Shown here: piece after piece, positions 31,042 through 39,144 of the stretch
Layout: the number at the start of each line of letters is the position of its first letter
Numbering within the stretch: the stretch's first letter is position 1
Assembly: GCA_910578615.1 (NCBI GenBank)
Contig: CAJTRI010000001.1
Location: 276,955 to 316,279, forward strand
Source: an uncultured Duncaniella sp.
GTDB lineage: Bacteria; Bacteroidota; Bacteroidia; Bacteroidales; Muribaculaceae
Length of the DNA: 39,325 nt
Reading direction: 5' to 3'
The notes under the pieces: generated by a model
What the model was told of the DNA's origin: nothing
Seen by the model: only the letters and a program-made list of their open reading frames with translations
Databases searched by the model: none
Program-made: the position numbers and the translations under genes

Positions 31042-32466
31042 TCAGCGTACGTAAACCTTCTGTACGTCGTTGCCCTGACGGCGGATGTAGATGCCGTTTG
31101 ACGGGTTCTCGACGCGGATACCCTGAAGGTTGAAGTATTCGATTACCTTGTTGGAGTTGTCAACGTTGATGTTGTCAATGGCCGACATGTCGGGGAGGAT
31201 GATGTAAGAAGTCATCTCGAGAACCTCGGGAAGATTGAAAAGATCGTTCCAGGAATGTGCTCTGGGTTCGGCAGAGAAGTCAATAAGGCCGTTATAGATG
31301 GTTACCAAGTTGGTAGCCTGGTCATAGTTGGATATGTTTTCTCCCTCGTGGAAGTCTTTGTAGTCAAGGACACGCTGTTCGAAAGGAATTCCTTCATTGT
31401 CCTCATTGTCAACAAGGATTTCGGCGCCTTCGCTGTTGTACATATCCATGAGACCCAGGTTCCATGCCAGATCATCAAGGCCTGAGTAGACGGCAGGATA
31501 AACGGCTACACAAGAGGGGTCGGTCATATTAAACTGTATGGTTCCCGCGAGGCTGGATGCGTTATAACCGCCAAAGTAATTCTCGCTACCGGGCTTGACA
31601 CCGTAGTAAGCGTTTATGACCTCGTTGATATCGGCATAAGGATTGTAAAGACGATATATGTTCGGGTCGGCGATATTACGCTGGAGTTTCACATCAAGAG
31701 CCTGGAAGGAGGGTTCGTTTACAAGCAGATACTTCATAGCATGGAGATACCAACCGTCGGTGAAAGAAGCCTGTCCACAGTCATACCAGCCTTCATTCGA
31801 AGGATTTGCCATACGCGAAGAGAATCGGAAAAATACATTTCCAAAATACCATCCTTTGTCTGATCTGCCACCCCAGCCATCGCTTTCGGGGACAGTTAAG
31901 ATACCTTCGTTGTCGAATGTCAATTTGATGGGGGTATTGACAGTGCGGGGCTGCGGTTTTTCTGCTCCGTCGCTGAAGTTCCAAGTGGGGTTTCCTTCGG
32001 GGGTTGTGCCGGTTTGAACACCCTGTATATGCACAAGCATTACATCTGCTCCTTCTTGCACTTGCTGGCCAGGAATGATGACCTGATCAATGGGGATGCT
32101 TATAGAAGATGTTGCAGGATCAAAGGTGGCAGCGACAAGGTTTGTACCACCAAGGCCGGATATTACAAGGTCGTTGGGGCCTTCGCCGGCATATATGTTC
32201 AAAGTTCCTTCTAATAGGCCATTTTCGTATAGGCTCTGATGTGCATAAGGGAAGTATCCGAGGGCCTCGTCACGAGAGGCCGGTTTTGCCTTTGCGATTG
32301 CAGGTGCTTTTGCAACTTTGACGTTCTCGGCTGCGACAACTAACTCGGCAGAGGCAGACTGACGGCTAAACATTGCCTTCTTCTCTGTTGTAGCAACAGG
32401 GTTGGCGGCCGATGCGGAGATGGCAACGGCTGCGGCCAGCGCTAATGTGGTGTAAAATTTCTTCAT
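31042..32466 (-). CDS. Secreted protein with a T9SS-type C-terminal tail
   Basis: A 474-residue protein beginning MKKFYTTLALAAAVAISASA, a clear signal peptide. The open frame extends back to 32535, but its extra residues would lie across the promoter, so the ATG at 32466 is chosen. The body (about 60-430) is rich in Tyr, Asn and Asp, with strands such as NDLVISGLGGTNLVAATFDP and MKYLLVNEPSFQALDVKL; I do not recognise a known domain. The last 45 residues (YFNLQGIRVENPSNGIYIRR then KVYVR) match the short T9SS/Por sorting tail of Bacteroidales. Export through T9SS is inferred from that tail. It is a single-gene unit with consensus promoter and terminator. Confidence 0.85.
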   Translation of the reverse strand: MKKFYTTLALAAAVAISASAANPVATTEKKAMFSRQSASAELVVAAENVKVAKAPAIAKAKPASRDEALGYFPYAHQSLYENGLLEGTLNIYAGEGPNDLVISGLGGTNLVAATFDPATSSISIPIDQVIIPGQQVQEGADVMLVHIQGVQTGTTPEGNPTWNFSDGAEKPQPRTVNTPIKLTFDNEGILTVPESDGWGGRSDKGWYFGNVFFRFSSRMANPSNEGWYDCGQASFTDGWYLHAMKYLLVNEPSFQALDVKLQRNIADPNIYRLYNPYADINEVINAYYGVKPGSENYFGGYNASSLAGTIQFNMTDPSCVAVYPAVYSGLDDLAWNLGLMDMYNSEGAEILVDNEDNEGIPFEQRVLDYKDFHEGENISNYDQATNLVTIYNGLIDFSAEPRAHSWNDLFNLPEVLEMTSYIILPDMSAIDNINVDNSNKVIEYFNLQGIRVENPSNGIYIRRQGNDVQKVYVR

Positions 32467-32532
32467 TATAAATCTTGCGGGTTTAATGAATGAATATTGG
32501 ATGTGTGTATTAATACGTGATTGATAACTTGG

Positions 32533-32564
32533 CAAAGTTATGGCGTTTTTTTACTTTTTCCAAA
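32533..32564 (-). promoter_or_regulatory. Promoter of the T9SS-sorted gene at 31042-32466
   Basis: On the minus strand, -33 TTTG (32564-32561), a 20-bp spacer and -7 TAACTTTG (32540-32533), a full consensus match. It places the start of the gene after 32533 and rules out the ATG at 32535. Confidence 0.85.
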
Positions 32565-32813
32565 TATTTTTCAAGAAAAATTGCATTTTTCTTGAATTTC
32601 AGTGAGAATATTGGTAAAATGAGTGATAATAACTGTAAAAATGACAAAGAATGATTGTCGTTTGTACACCTTAATTATATTATAGGATTATTAAAAACCA
32701 TCGGCGGGTATCCAAGAGTGATAGTGGAGGAAGACGGGGGGAGCGGTGAAAGGGAAGAGGAGGGGGGATTTGTGAGAATTTTGAACAGGGAGTGTAATTT
32801 TTTTGATGAAAAG

Positions 32814-32845
32814 GTTGCACAGTTCAAAAATAACATGTAATTTTG
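32814..32845 (+). promoter_or_regulatory. Promoter of tRNA-Asn
   Basis: -33 GTTG (32814-32817), a 20-bp spacer and -7 TAATTTTG (32838-32845), 41 bp before the tRNA. Confidence 0.75.
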
Positions 32846-32886
32846 CATCGCAAAAGAAGGAGGCGGGAGCGCCTCTTGCAGGAATT

Positions 32887-32960
32887 GCTTCAGTAGCTCA
32901 GTTGGTTAGAGCACCTGACTGTTAATCAGGGGGTCGTTGGTTCAAGCCCATCCTGAAGCG
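32887..32960 (+). tRNA. tRNA-Asn, anticodon GUU
   Basis: A 74-base cloverleaf. The acceptor stem GCTTCAG pairs perfectly with CTGAAGC, the D arm is GCTC/GAGC, the anticodon stem CCTGA/TCAGG encloses the loop CTGTTAA (anticodon GTT), and the variable loop is GGGTC. The T stem GTTGG/CCATC has one T-T mismatch at its second pair. The discriminator base is G, as expected for Asn. CCA is not encoded. Promoter and terminator frame it as a single-tRNA unit. Confidence 0.95.
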
Positions 32961-32962
32961 CG

Positions 32963-33006
32963 ATAAGCCTCCGCGAAGTGATTTCGCGGAGGCTTATTGG
33001 TTTTTT
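32963..33006 (+). terminator. Terminator of tRNA-Asn
   Basis: A perfect 15-bp stem (32963-32977 with 32983-32997) with a 5-base loop, followed by TGGTTTTTT. It begins 2 bases after the tRNA. Confidence 0.9.
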
Positions 33007-33029
33007 GTCGATACTATGCGGGAATTATG

Positions 33030-33061
33030 GTTGTATTTTTGACGGAAAAGTTTTAAATTTG
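33030..33061 (+). promoter_or_regulatory. Promoter of the HIT family gene
   Basis: -33 GTTG (33030-33033), a 20-bp spacer and -7 TAAATTTG (33054-33061). It lies inside a longer open frame (from 32978), showing that the true start is the ATG at 33095. Confidence 0.75.
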
Positions 33062-33094
33062 CGTCCAAAAAATATCCTTAAATATATATCTACC

Positions 33095-33520
33095 ATGTAT
33101 AGTGATCCTAAGGACTGTCTCTACTGTACCAATAACGAGACGCTTCACAATCTTATGATCGAGATTGCCTCTCTGGGAGTCTCGCGGGTGTTCCTCTTCA
33201 AGGAACAGACCTATCGCGGCCGTTGCCTTGTGGCCTACAACGGGCATGTCAATGACCTCAACGAGCTTTCAGACGAGGAACGCAATGCCTTTATGGCCGA
33301 TGTGGCCCGTGTGACCCGCGCGATGCAGAAGGCTTTCAGTCCAGAGAAAATCAATTACGGCGCTTATAGCGACAAACTTTCGCACCTGCACTTCCATCTT
33401 GCCCCTAAGTATGCGGACGGCCCCGACTATGGAGGAACTTTCCGCATGAATCCGGGTGAGGTATATCTCACGGACGACGAGTATGCCGCTATGATTGCTA
33501 AAATCAAGGAGAATCTTTGA
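33095..33520 (+). CDS. HIT family protein (nucleotide hydrolase or transferase)
   Basis: A 141-residue protein with the histidine-triad motif HLHFHLAPK (97-105; His97, His99, His101), the site where a nucleotide-protein intermediate forms. The N-terminus has CLYC (8-11), a half zinc-ribbon-like pair found in some HIT subgroups. The block LVAYNGHVNDLNELSDEERN (45-64) is the usual substrate-pocket region. HIT enzymes act on AMP-conjugates or dinucleotides; the exact substrate cannot be told. The extension upstream to 32978 is rejected because it spans the tRNA terminator and this gene's promoter. Confidence 0.9.
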   Translation: MYSDPKDCLYCTNNETLHNLMIEIASLGVSRVFLFKEQTYRGRCLVAYNGHVNDLNELSDEERNAFMADVARVTRAMQKAFSPEKINYGAYSDKLSHLHFHLAPKYADGPDYGGTFRMNPGEVYLTDDEYAAMIAKIKENL

Positions 33521-33590
33521 GATAGATTAAAATCGATTGACATCTAATTAGTAAACGCCTTCTTGGAGGGCGTGTTGTCAAAAGGGTGCC

Positions 33591-33630
33591 ATCCCTTTAT
33601 GCCGGCTGTTGACAGTCGTCATAAAGGGAT
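33591..33630. repeat. Hairpin between the HIT and esterase genes
   Basis: An 11-bp perfect inverted repeat (33591-33601 with 33620-33630), loop 18 bases. No T tail follows, so its role is unclear. Confidence 0.5.
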
Positions 33631-33698
33631 ATGGCCGGTTAGGATAAATCCAGCTGAACGTCAGATCAATACCTATTGTTTTTTAATAAATCAAACCT

Positions 33699-35240
33699 AT
33701 GAAGCATAAACTGTTATGTGCTGTTGCACTTCTGCTTTCGGTTGTTGATGCACAGGGCCTTGTCCTGCGCACCACGGTGAAGCAGGGTGAGATAGAGGGA
33801 GTGGAGCACGAGGGTGCCGCCCTTTACAAAAGAATACCTTATGCGGAGGCGCCTGTGGGGGCTTTAAGGTGGAAGGCTCCTGTGGCCAAGAAGGCCTGGG
33901 AGGGTGTCTATAAGTCGGACGAGTGGGGCAACCGCCCACCACAGATTGCCGATCCCAACCAAGGTGGAGGGGGACTGCCCATGAGCGAGGACTGTCTCTA
34001 TCTGAGCGTGACCACTCCGGCGAAGACTCCGGCCGAGAGACTGCCGGTGTTCGTGATGATTCATGGAGGCGGGTTTACGACCGGGTCTTATGTGGGTACG
34101 CAGGAGAGTTTCGTAAGAGAGGGTATAATATATGTGAGCATAGAGTATCGTCTCGGCGCTCTGGGATTTATGTGCCATCCGGCGCTGAACAAGGAATCAG
34201 ACCGGGGAATATCCGGCAACTACGGCATCCTCGACCAGATTATGGCGCTCCAATGGATACATGACAATATAGCGGCCTTCGGCGGCGACCCTGACAAGGT
34301 CACGATAGCCGGAGAGTCGGCCGGAGGATGTTCGGTGAGCATCCTGTGTGCTTCTCCTTTGTGCAAGGGGCTGTTTCGCGGGGCGATATGCGAGAGCGGC
34401 AGCTCGTTCTGGCCTGTGGCTGAGACCCGCAACGGAAATACGGCGCTGTGTTCGGTGGCCGGTGCATCCAAGGCCGGCGAGGTGTTCCAGAAGCGAATGG
34501 GTGCCAAGAATATGAAGCAGATGAGGGCGCTTGACGCCAAGTCGCTCGTTGACAGTACGAAGATGGACGACTTCTGGCCCGTGGTCGACGGTTATGCCAT
34601 AGTTGACGACCAATACAAGCTCTATGAGGCCGGCAGATATAATGACGTCAACGTAATCATGGGCACAAACTCTGACGAAGGCTCCCTGTTTGCTTTCCCG
34701 ATGCCTGTGGAAGCTTATCATGCCCGGATCCGTTCGACATACGGAGACTATGCCGACCGTCTGTTGGATATATATCCCGCCACGAATCCCGAGGAGGTGA
34801 GGTATGCACTTTCGGATGTGTTCAGGGACGGCTCGTTTGCGTGGGGTACCTATGCCTGGGCAAATCTTCAAAGCCGCACAGGCAAGGGCAAGGTGTATAT
34901 GTATTATTTCGATCAGGATTCAGAGAACACCATCATGCGTTCGCCACGCGGCGGCGCAAGCCATGTGGCCGAAATGCCGTTTATATATGGTTATAACTTC
35001 GGGGGCAAGATGACCCCGACGGAGCAGCATATGGAGCAGATAATGTCGCGCTACTGGATTAATTTCACCAAGACCGGGAATCCTAATGCAGACTGTCTGC
35101 CTTATTGGGCCGAATATGAGCAGGGAAAGAGCACGGTGATGATTATCCGCAACGGTTTTTATCTCGACAATGTACCCAACCAGACACAGATGGACTTCTT
35201 CGAAGACTTTTTCAGGAGCAAGAGGGAAAAAGGCTTTTGA
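33699..35240 (+). CDS. Type-B carboxylesterase family hydrolase, exported
   Basis: A 513-residue alpha/beta hydrolase of the carboxylesterase/acetylcholinesterase family. Residues 1-19 are a signal peptide, with cleavage likely near DAQG, so it acts in the envelope or outside. Landmarks: IPYAEAPVGALRW (47-59), SEDCLYLSV (96-104), the oxyanion HGGGF (122-126), the nucleophile GESAGG (205-210, Ser207), the acid GTNSDEG (Glu327) and the base GASHVAEMP (His422). The triad is complete. Family members hydrolyse esters of small acids or dietary or host compounds; the natural substrate is unknown. No clear promoter of the Bacteroidetes type is seen. Confidence 0.95.
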   Translation: MKHKLLCAVALLLSVVDAQGLVLRTTVKQGEIEGVEHEGAALYKRIPYAEAPVGALRWKAPVAKKAWEGVYKSDEWGNRPPQIADPNQGGGGLPMSEDCLYLSVTTPAKTPAERLPVFVMIHGGGFTTGSYVGTQESFVREGIIYVSIEYRLGALGFMCHPALNKESDRGISGNYGILDQIMALQWIHDNIAAFGGDPDKVTIAGESAGGCSVSILCASPLCKGLFRGAICESGSSFWPVAETRNGNTALCSVAGASKAGEVFQKRMGAKNMKQMRALDAKSLVDSTKMDDFWPVVDGYAIVDDQYKLYEAGRYNDVNVIMGTNSDEGSLFAFPMPVEAYHARIRSTYGDYADRLLDIYPATNPEEVRYALSDVFRDGSFAWGTYAWANLQSRTGKGKVYMYYFDQDSENTIMRSPRGGASHVAEMPFIYGYNFGGKMTPTEQHMEQIMSRYWINFTKTGNPNADCLPYWAEYEQGKSTVMIIRNGFYLDNVPNQTQMDFFEDFFRSKREKGF

Positions 35241-35256
35241 TATACCGTAAACTGGC

Positions 35257-35295
35257 ATATAAGGGGTGGTCGCGAGAGCCGTCCTCCCCTTTATG
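35257..35295 (+). terminator. Possible terminator after the esterase gene
   Basis: An imperfect stem: ATAAGGGG (35259-35266) pairs with CCCCTTTAT (35286-35294) with a one-base bulge. A modest T-rich stretch follows. Confidence 0.45.
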
Positions 35296-35335
35296 TTTGT
35301 TATAGTATGTATATATTAACCAAACGAGATAGAGA

Positions 35336-37003
35336 ATGTCAGCACAGATAAAGATTTATTGCAGGAACCTCGGGGAGTATGTTACCCTCGAAGGAGGCGA
35401 GAGCCTTGTGGAAATGGCCGCCAGACTGGCGTCGCGGCTCGGATTCGAGCCTGTGTGCGCCATGGTCAACAACAAGCTTGAAGACCTTGTCTACCGGGTC
35501 TTTACCCCCAAGCAGGTGGAGTTTCTGCCACTGTGCTCGTCGGAGGGAAGGCGCTGCCACACACATTCGCTCTGTATGCTCCTTTACAGGGCGGTGGAGG
35601 CCGTGGCCCCCGGGTGCGGGCTTAAAATCAGCCATTCGGTGTCGGAAGGCCTTTATGTCAAGGTGGCCGGACTGTCGCCCGACGAGGATAATGCATCCCG
35701 CCTGCGTGACGAGATGGGCCGTCTCGTAGCCGCCGACCTGCCGATAGAGCGCAAGGAGCGCCCTACCGAGGATGTCATAGAGATGTTTGCCTCGCGCGGG
35801 CTTGATGCGAAGGTGAAACTTCTGCGCACCCTTCACGAGCTATATACCGTCTATTACCGTCTTGACGGGGTGTGTGACATGTGCCAAGGGCCTCTTGTCC
35901 CCCGCACAGGTATGCTCAGGGCATTTGATATCCAGCCATATGAGGAAGGTTTTCTCCTTCTGGGTGCATCATCTTCGGACAGAGGAGGCGTAGCCCGTAT
36001 GATACCGCAGCCCAAGGTGTTCAACGCGTTCAGGGAATACCGCCGCTTCAACCATATAGTGGGTATCAGCAATGCCGGGGATGTCAACCAGATGGTAGAG
36101 TCCGGGCAGGAGGGCAAGATGGTGAATGTGGCCGAGGCCCTTCATGCCAAATATATCCGTGAGATAGCCGACCGTATCACCATGCGCCACCGCGAGGGGG
36201 GAGCGAGGGTGGTGCTTATCGCCGGCCCGTCGTCGTCAGGCAAGACGACGTTTACCAAGAGGCTTGCCGTGGAGCTTCTCACCAATCTCATCCGCCCGGT
36301 GATGATCTCTCTTGACGATTATTTCGTGAACCGCGAGCTTACCCCGCGCGACGAGAGCGGAGACATGGACTATGAATCGCTGTATGCCCTTGACCTCGGA
36401 CTCTTCAACTCCCATCTGAACACGCTGATAGGTGGCGGAGAGGTGGAGATACCTTATTATAACTTCGAGAAGGGGGAGAGGGAGTATAAGGGGAATGTCG
36501 TGAGACTCGACCCCGATGCCGTCCTTCTGATCGAGGGAATCCACGGCCTGAACCCACAGCTGACCTCCGAGGTGGATGAGAGGATGAAGTACAGGGTATA
36601 TGTTTCGGCCTTGTCGAGTATTACGATTGATGACCACAACTGGGTGTCGACCACTGACAACCGTCTGCTGAGGCGTATGGTCAGGGATTACAAATATCGT
36701 GGAACCCCGCCCATCGACACGATAGCGAGATGGCCCAGTGTGCGCCGGGGGGAGGAGAAGTGGATATTCCCTTATCAGGAGAACGCGGATTCGATATTCA
36801 ATTCCTCGCTGCTGTTCGAGTTAGGGGTGCTGCGTGATGAGGCGGAGCGCGTGTTGCGGAGTGTGCCCCGTGACAGGACTGAATATGCCACGGCCTATCG
36901 TCTGCGCCGGTTCCTGAACTATTTCGTGCCGGTGTCTTCACGCCATATACCTCCGACGAGCCTTCTGCGTGAGTTTCTCGGAGGGAGTTCGTTCCATTAT
37001 TAG
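35336..37003 (+). CDS. Nucleoside kinase with TGS/ThrRS-like N-terminus fused to a uridine-kinase domain
   Basis: A 555-residue fusion. Residues about 1-65 look like a TGS domain (IKIYCRNLGEYVTLEGGESL). Residues about 70-260 resemble the second additional domain of threonyl-tRNA synthetase, with CHTHSLCMLLYRAVE (74-88). Residues about 290-500 are a uridine-kinase/phosphoribulokinase domain with P-loop GPSSSGKT (297-304), SLDDYFVNRELTPRDESGDM and the acidic VLLIEGIHGLNPQL. The fusion is known in Bacteroidetes and Firmicutes and labelled nucleoside kinase; the TGS part suggests RNA or nucleotide sensing but this is unproven. It probably starts an operon with the peptidase and channel that follow. 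Confidence 0.9.
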   Translation: MSAQIKIYCRNLGEYVTLEGGESLVEMAARLASRLGFEPVCAMVNNKLEDLVYRVFTPKQVEFLPLCSSEGRRCHTHSLCMLLYRAVEAVAPGCGLKISHSVSEGLYVKVAGLSPDEDNASRLRDEMGRLVAADLPIERKERPTEDVIEMFASRGLDAKVKLLRTLHELYTVYYRLDGVCDMCQGPLVPRTGMLRAFDIQPYEEGFLLLGASSSDRGGVARMIPQPKVFNAFREYRRFNHIVGISNAGDVNQMVESGQEGKMVNVAEALHAKYIREIADRITMRHREGGARVVLIAGPSSSGKTTFTKRLAVELLTNLIRPVMISLDDYFVNRELTPRDESGDMDYESLYALDLGLFNSHLNTLIGGGEVEIPYYNFEKGEREYKGNVVRLDPDAVLLIEGIHGLNPQLTSEVDERMKYRVYVSALSSITIDDHNWVSTTDNRLLRRMVRDYKYRGTPPIDTIARWPSVRRGEEKWIFPYQENADSIFNSSLLFELGVLRDEAERVLRSVPRDRTEYATAYRLRRFLNYFVPVSSRHIPPTSLLREFLGGSSFHY

Positions 37004-37051
37004 ACATCCTCTCAGGCAATATTCGGAATCCGGGACGCGTTATAAAAGGAT

Positions 37052-38239
37052 ATGAAAAAGATTTTTATATTTCTTTGTATATTTATATCCGTTATGGCCG
37101 TAGGGTGTCTTGCCGGATGCGGAGACAGTGAAGATCCGCAACCTGCGGAGAAGACCGTACATCGGACGGTGCTTGTCTACATGGTGGCGGACAACTCTCT
37201 CGGCTCGTGGGGATGTGACAGGAGCGACATCGAGGAGATGGTCAAGGCAGCCGATGCAGGCGGACTGAACGGCGGTCGTCTGCTGGTCTATTACGCTCGT
37301 CCTCAGACAGCGTCCCACCCTCCCCAGCTATTGGAGATAACGCGCAAGGGGGCCGGCGTGGTGAAGACCTATGCCGATGACCCGAAGATATACTCTGTGG
37401 ATCCAGAGAGGATACGCGAGGTAATCTCCGATATGAGGCGTGTGGCGCCGGCCCGTGAATACGGTCTGGTGTTCTGGAGCCATTCGAACGGCTGGCTCGG
37501 CGCTCCGCGCGAAGGCGATGACCGTTACCGGGCTTTCGGCGATGACCGAAGCCACCATATCACAATCCCTACTCTTGCCGAGACACTGAGGGGTGGGGAG
37601 TATCGCTTCCTCTACTTCGACTGCTGCCAGATGGCCAATGTGGAGAGTGCCTATGAGCTACGGGGACTTGCCCCGGAGATAGTGGCCTCGCCGACCGAGC
37701 TTGGAATAGACGGTATGCGCTATGACCTGAACGTGCCGGTGTTTTTCGCGGAGAATCCCTCTCTTGAAGAAGCGGCCCGCAATACGTATGAGGACTACGC
37801 GGGACGTGATCTCGAATGCCAGATGACGGTGATACGTACCGGCGGACTTGACGCTCTTGCCGAGGCCACGCGCGCCATCCTTGCCACTGTCGAGGAATAT
37901 CCTGAAGGGATAGAGGGGCTGCAAAGATATTGCCGATACGGGGAGGCATGTTGGAGCTATGACATGCTCCACTATATGGAGTTGCTTGCTGCCGAGAGCC
38001 ATCCAGAGCTTTTTGATGCATGGAAGAAGGCTTTTGACGATGTGGTCACGTTTGCAGTCACGACCCCTACGGCTATAAGCGACTATTACCGACCGCTTGA
38101 AATAGAGCGTTACTGCGGACTCGGGGCGTTTGCCATCGGTTCGCAGTCAGATATAAGTTACCGCCAGTATGATTCAACGGCCTGGTGGAGGGACGTGGTG
38201 TCACTCTGTCCGGCCTACAAAATAAGTAATATCAAATGA
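37052..38239 (+). CDS. Clostripain-related (C11) cysteine peptidase lipoprotein
   Basis: A 395-residue lipoprotein: signal residues 1-22 with lipobox CLAGC (Cys23). It belongs to the C11/clostripain family: the N-terminal strand TVLVYMVADNSL (39-50), the catalytic His in LVFWSHSNGWLG (His144), and the catalytic Cys in YFDCCQMANVESAYEL (Cys192 by alignment with the usual D-A-C). Such Bacteroidales enzymes cut after Arg or Lys and are often self-activated. Here no obvious internal Lys/Arg activation loop stands out. An exported location is inferred from the lipobox. Its stop overlaps the channel gene start by 4 bp. Confidence 0.92.
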   Translation: MKKIFIFLCIFISVMAVGCLAGCGDSEDPQPAEKTVHRTVLVYMVADNSLGSWGCDRSDIEEMVKAADAGGLNGGRLLVYYARPQTASHPPQLLEITRKGAGVVKTYADDPKIYSVDPERIREVISDMRRVAPAREYGLVFWSHSNGWLGAPREGDDRYRAFGDDRSHHITIPTLAETLRGGEYRFLYFDCCQMANVESAYELRGLAPEIVASPTELGIDGMRYDLNVPVFFAENPSLEEAARNTYEDYAGRDLECQMTVIRTGGLDALAEATRAILATVEEYPEGIEGLQRYCRYGEACWSYDMLHYMELLAAESHPELFDAWKKAFDDVVTFAVTTPTAISDYYRPLEIERYCGLGAFAIGSQSDISYRQYDSTAWWRDVVSLCPAYKISNIK

Positions 38240-39144
38240 TCCAGTCAACAGAACCATCGGATTCGATTCTCTCTCCGGCCCGCGAAGTGGCCGCCCTTAA
38301 AGACATGTCGTTTGACCAGCTCGTGGAGAGTCTGGTCAGTGACATGGTTCGTTTTGCCATCTCCCTCGCCATTGCCGTCACGGTCTTCTATATAGGCAAG
38401 TGGATTATAAGGCGTGTCTACGGGCTGGTGGAGGCCATACTCCGCCGGCGCAATGTCGAGGCGTCACTGACCACATTCGTGCTCAGTTTCGTCAACATAG
38501 TGCTTTATTTCATCCTCCTTGTCACGGTGGTTGGCATTCTGGGGATAGAGACCAGCTCGTTTCTCGCGCTGTTTGCCTCTGCCGGTGTCGCCATCGGTAT
38601 GGCTCTCAGCGGCACGTTGCAGAACTTTGCGGGCGGCGTGCTCATACTGCTTCTCAAACCGTTTAAGGTAGGTGACGTCATAGAGGCACAGGGGTATGCA
38701 GGGTCGGTCAAGAAGATAGAGATATTCAACACGGTTATCACCACTCCTGACAACAAGACCATAATTATCCCCAACGGAGGACTTTCGACAGGAACGATAA
38801 ATAATTCCACCACCCAGCTATACCGCCGCATAGAGTGGAAGATCGGTATCTCTTATGGAGACAGGGTGGAGCCGGCGCGCGCTGCCATACTCGCGATGCT
38901 CGGAGAGGACGAGAAGGTGTTCCGCGAAGGCAGTTCTCCTGCCGGCCCCGGAACCGGGCCGGCCGTGTTCGTGGCGTCTCTTGATGACAGCTCCGTGAGC
39001 CTCTCGGTGCGCGCATGGGTGAGCAAGGATGACTACTGGGACGTGTTCTTCCGCTTCAACGAGCGTTTCTATGAAGAGCTTCCCTCCCGTGCCGGGATAT
39101 CGTTCCCGTTCCCCCAGCTCGACGTGCATCTTTCCAAGGTTTAG
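38236..39144 (+). CDS. MscS family mechanosensitive ion channel
   Basis: A 302-residue inner-membrane channel that opens on membrane tension and releases solutes during osmotic downshock. Three membrane helices: about 38-58, 80-102 and 107-140. The third has the MscS gate pattern of Gly and Ala (SAGVAIGMALSGTLQNFAGG). The beta domain follows with the signature KPFKVGDVIEAQGYAGSVKK (141-160) and TTPDNKTIIIPNG. Length and layout are those of the small MscS type. It is translationally coupled to the C11 peptidase gene by ATGA. Confidence 0.95.
   Translation: MIQSTEPSDSILSPAREVAALKDMSFDQLVESLVSDMVRFAISLAIAVTVFYIGKWIIRRVYGLVEAILRRRNVEASLTTFVLSFVNIVLYFILLVTVVGILGIETSSFLALFASAGVAIGMALSGTLQNFAGGVLILLLKPFKVGDVIEAQGYAGSVKKIEIFNTVITTPDNKTIIIPNGGLSTGTINNSTTQLYRRIEWKIGISYGDRVEPARAAILAMLGEDEKVFREGSSPAGPGTGPAVFVASLDDSSVSLSVRAWVSKDDYWDVFFRFNERFYEELPSRAGISFPFPQLDVHLSKV

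Larger units (their letters stand above)
32467..32886. other. Intergenic region before tRNA-Asn
   Basis: About 420 bp with the promoter of the upstream minus-strand gene (32533-32564) and the tRNA promoter (32814-32845). The middle is AT-rich, then strikingly purine-rich on the plus strand (about 32720-32770). An open frame at 32655-32840 has a Gly/Glu/Arg composition produced by that purine run and is not called. Confidence 0.6.

Noticed and set aside
32655..32840. 61-codon open frame before tRNA-Asn
   Set aside because: Produced by a purine-rich run; Gly/Glu-rich nonsense, and it overlaps the tRNA promoter.
34197..34871. 224-codon antisense frame within the esterase gene
   Set aside because: The plus strand carries a complete catalytic triad; the antisense frame has no motif.
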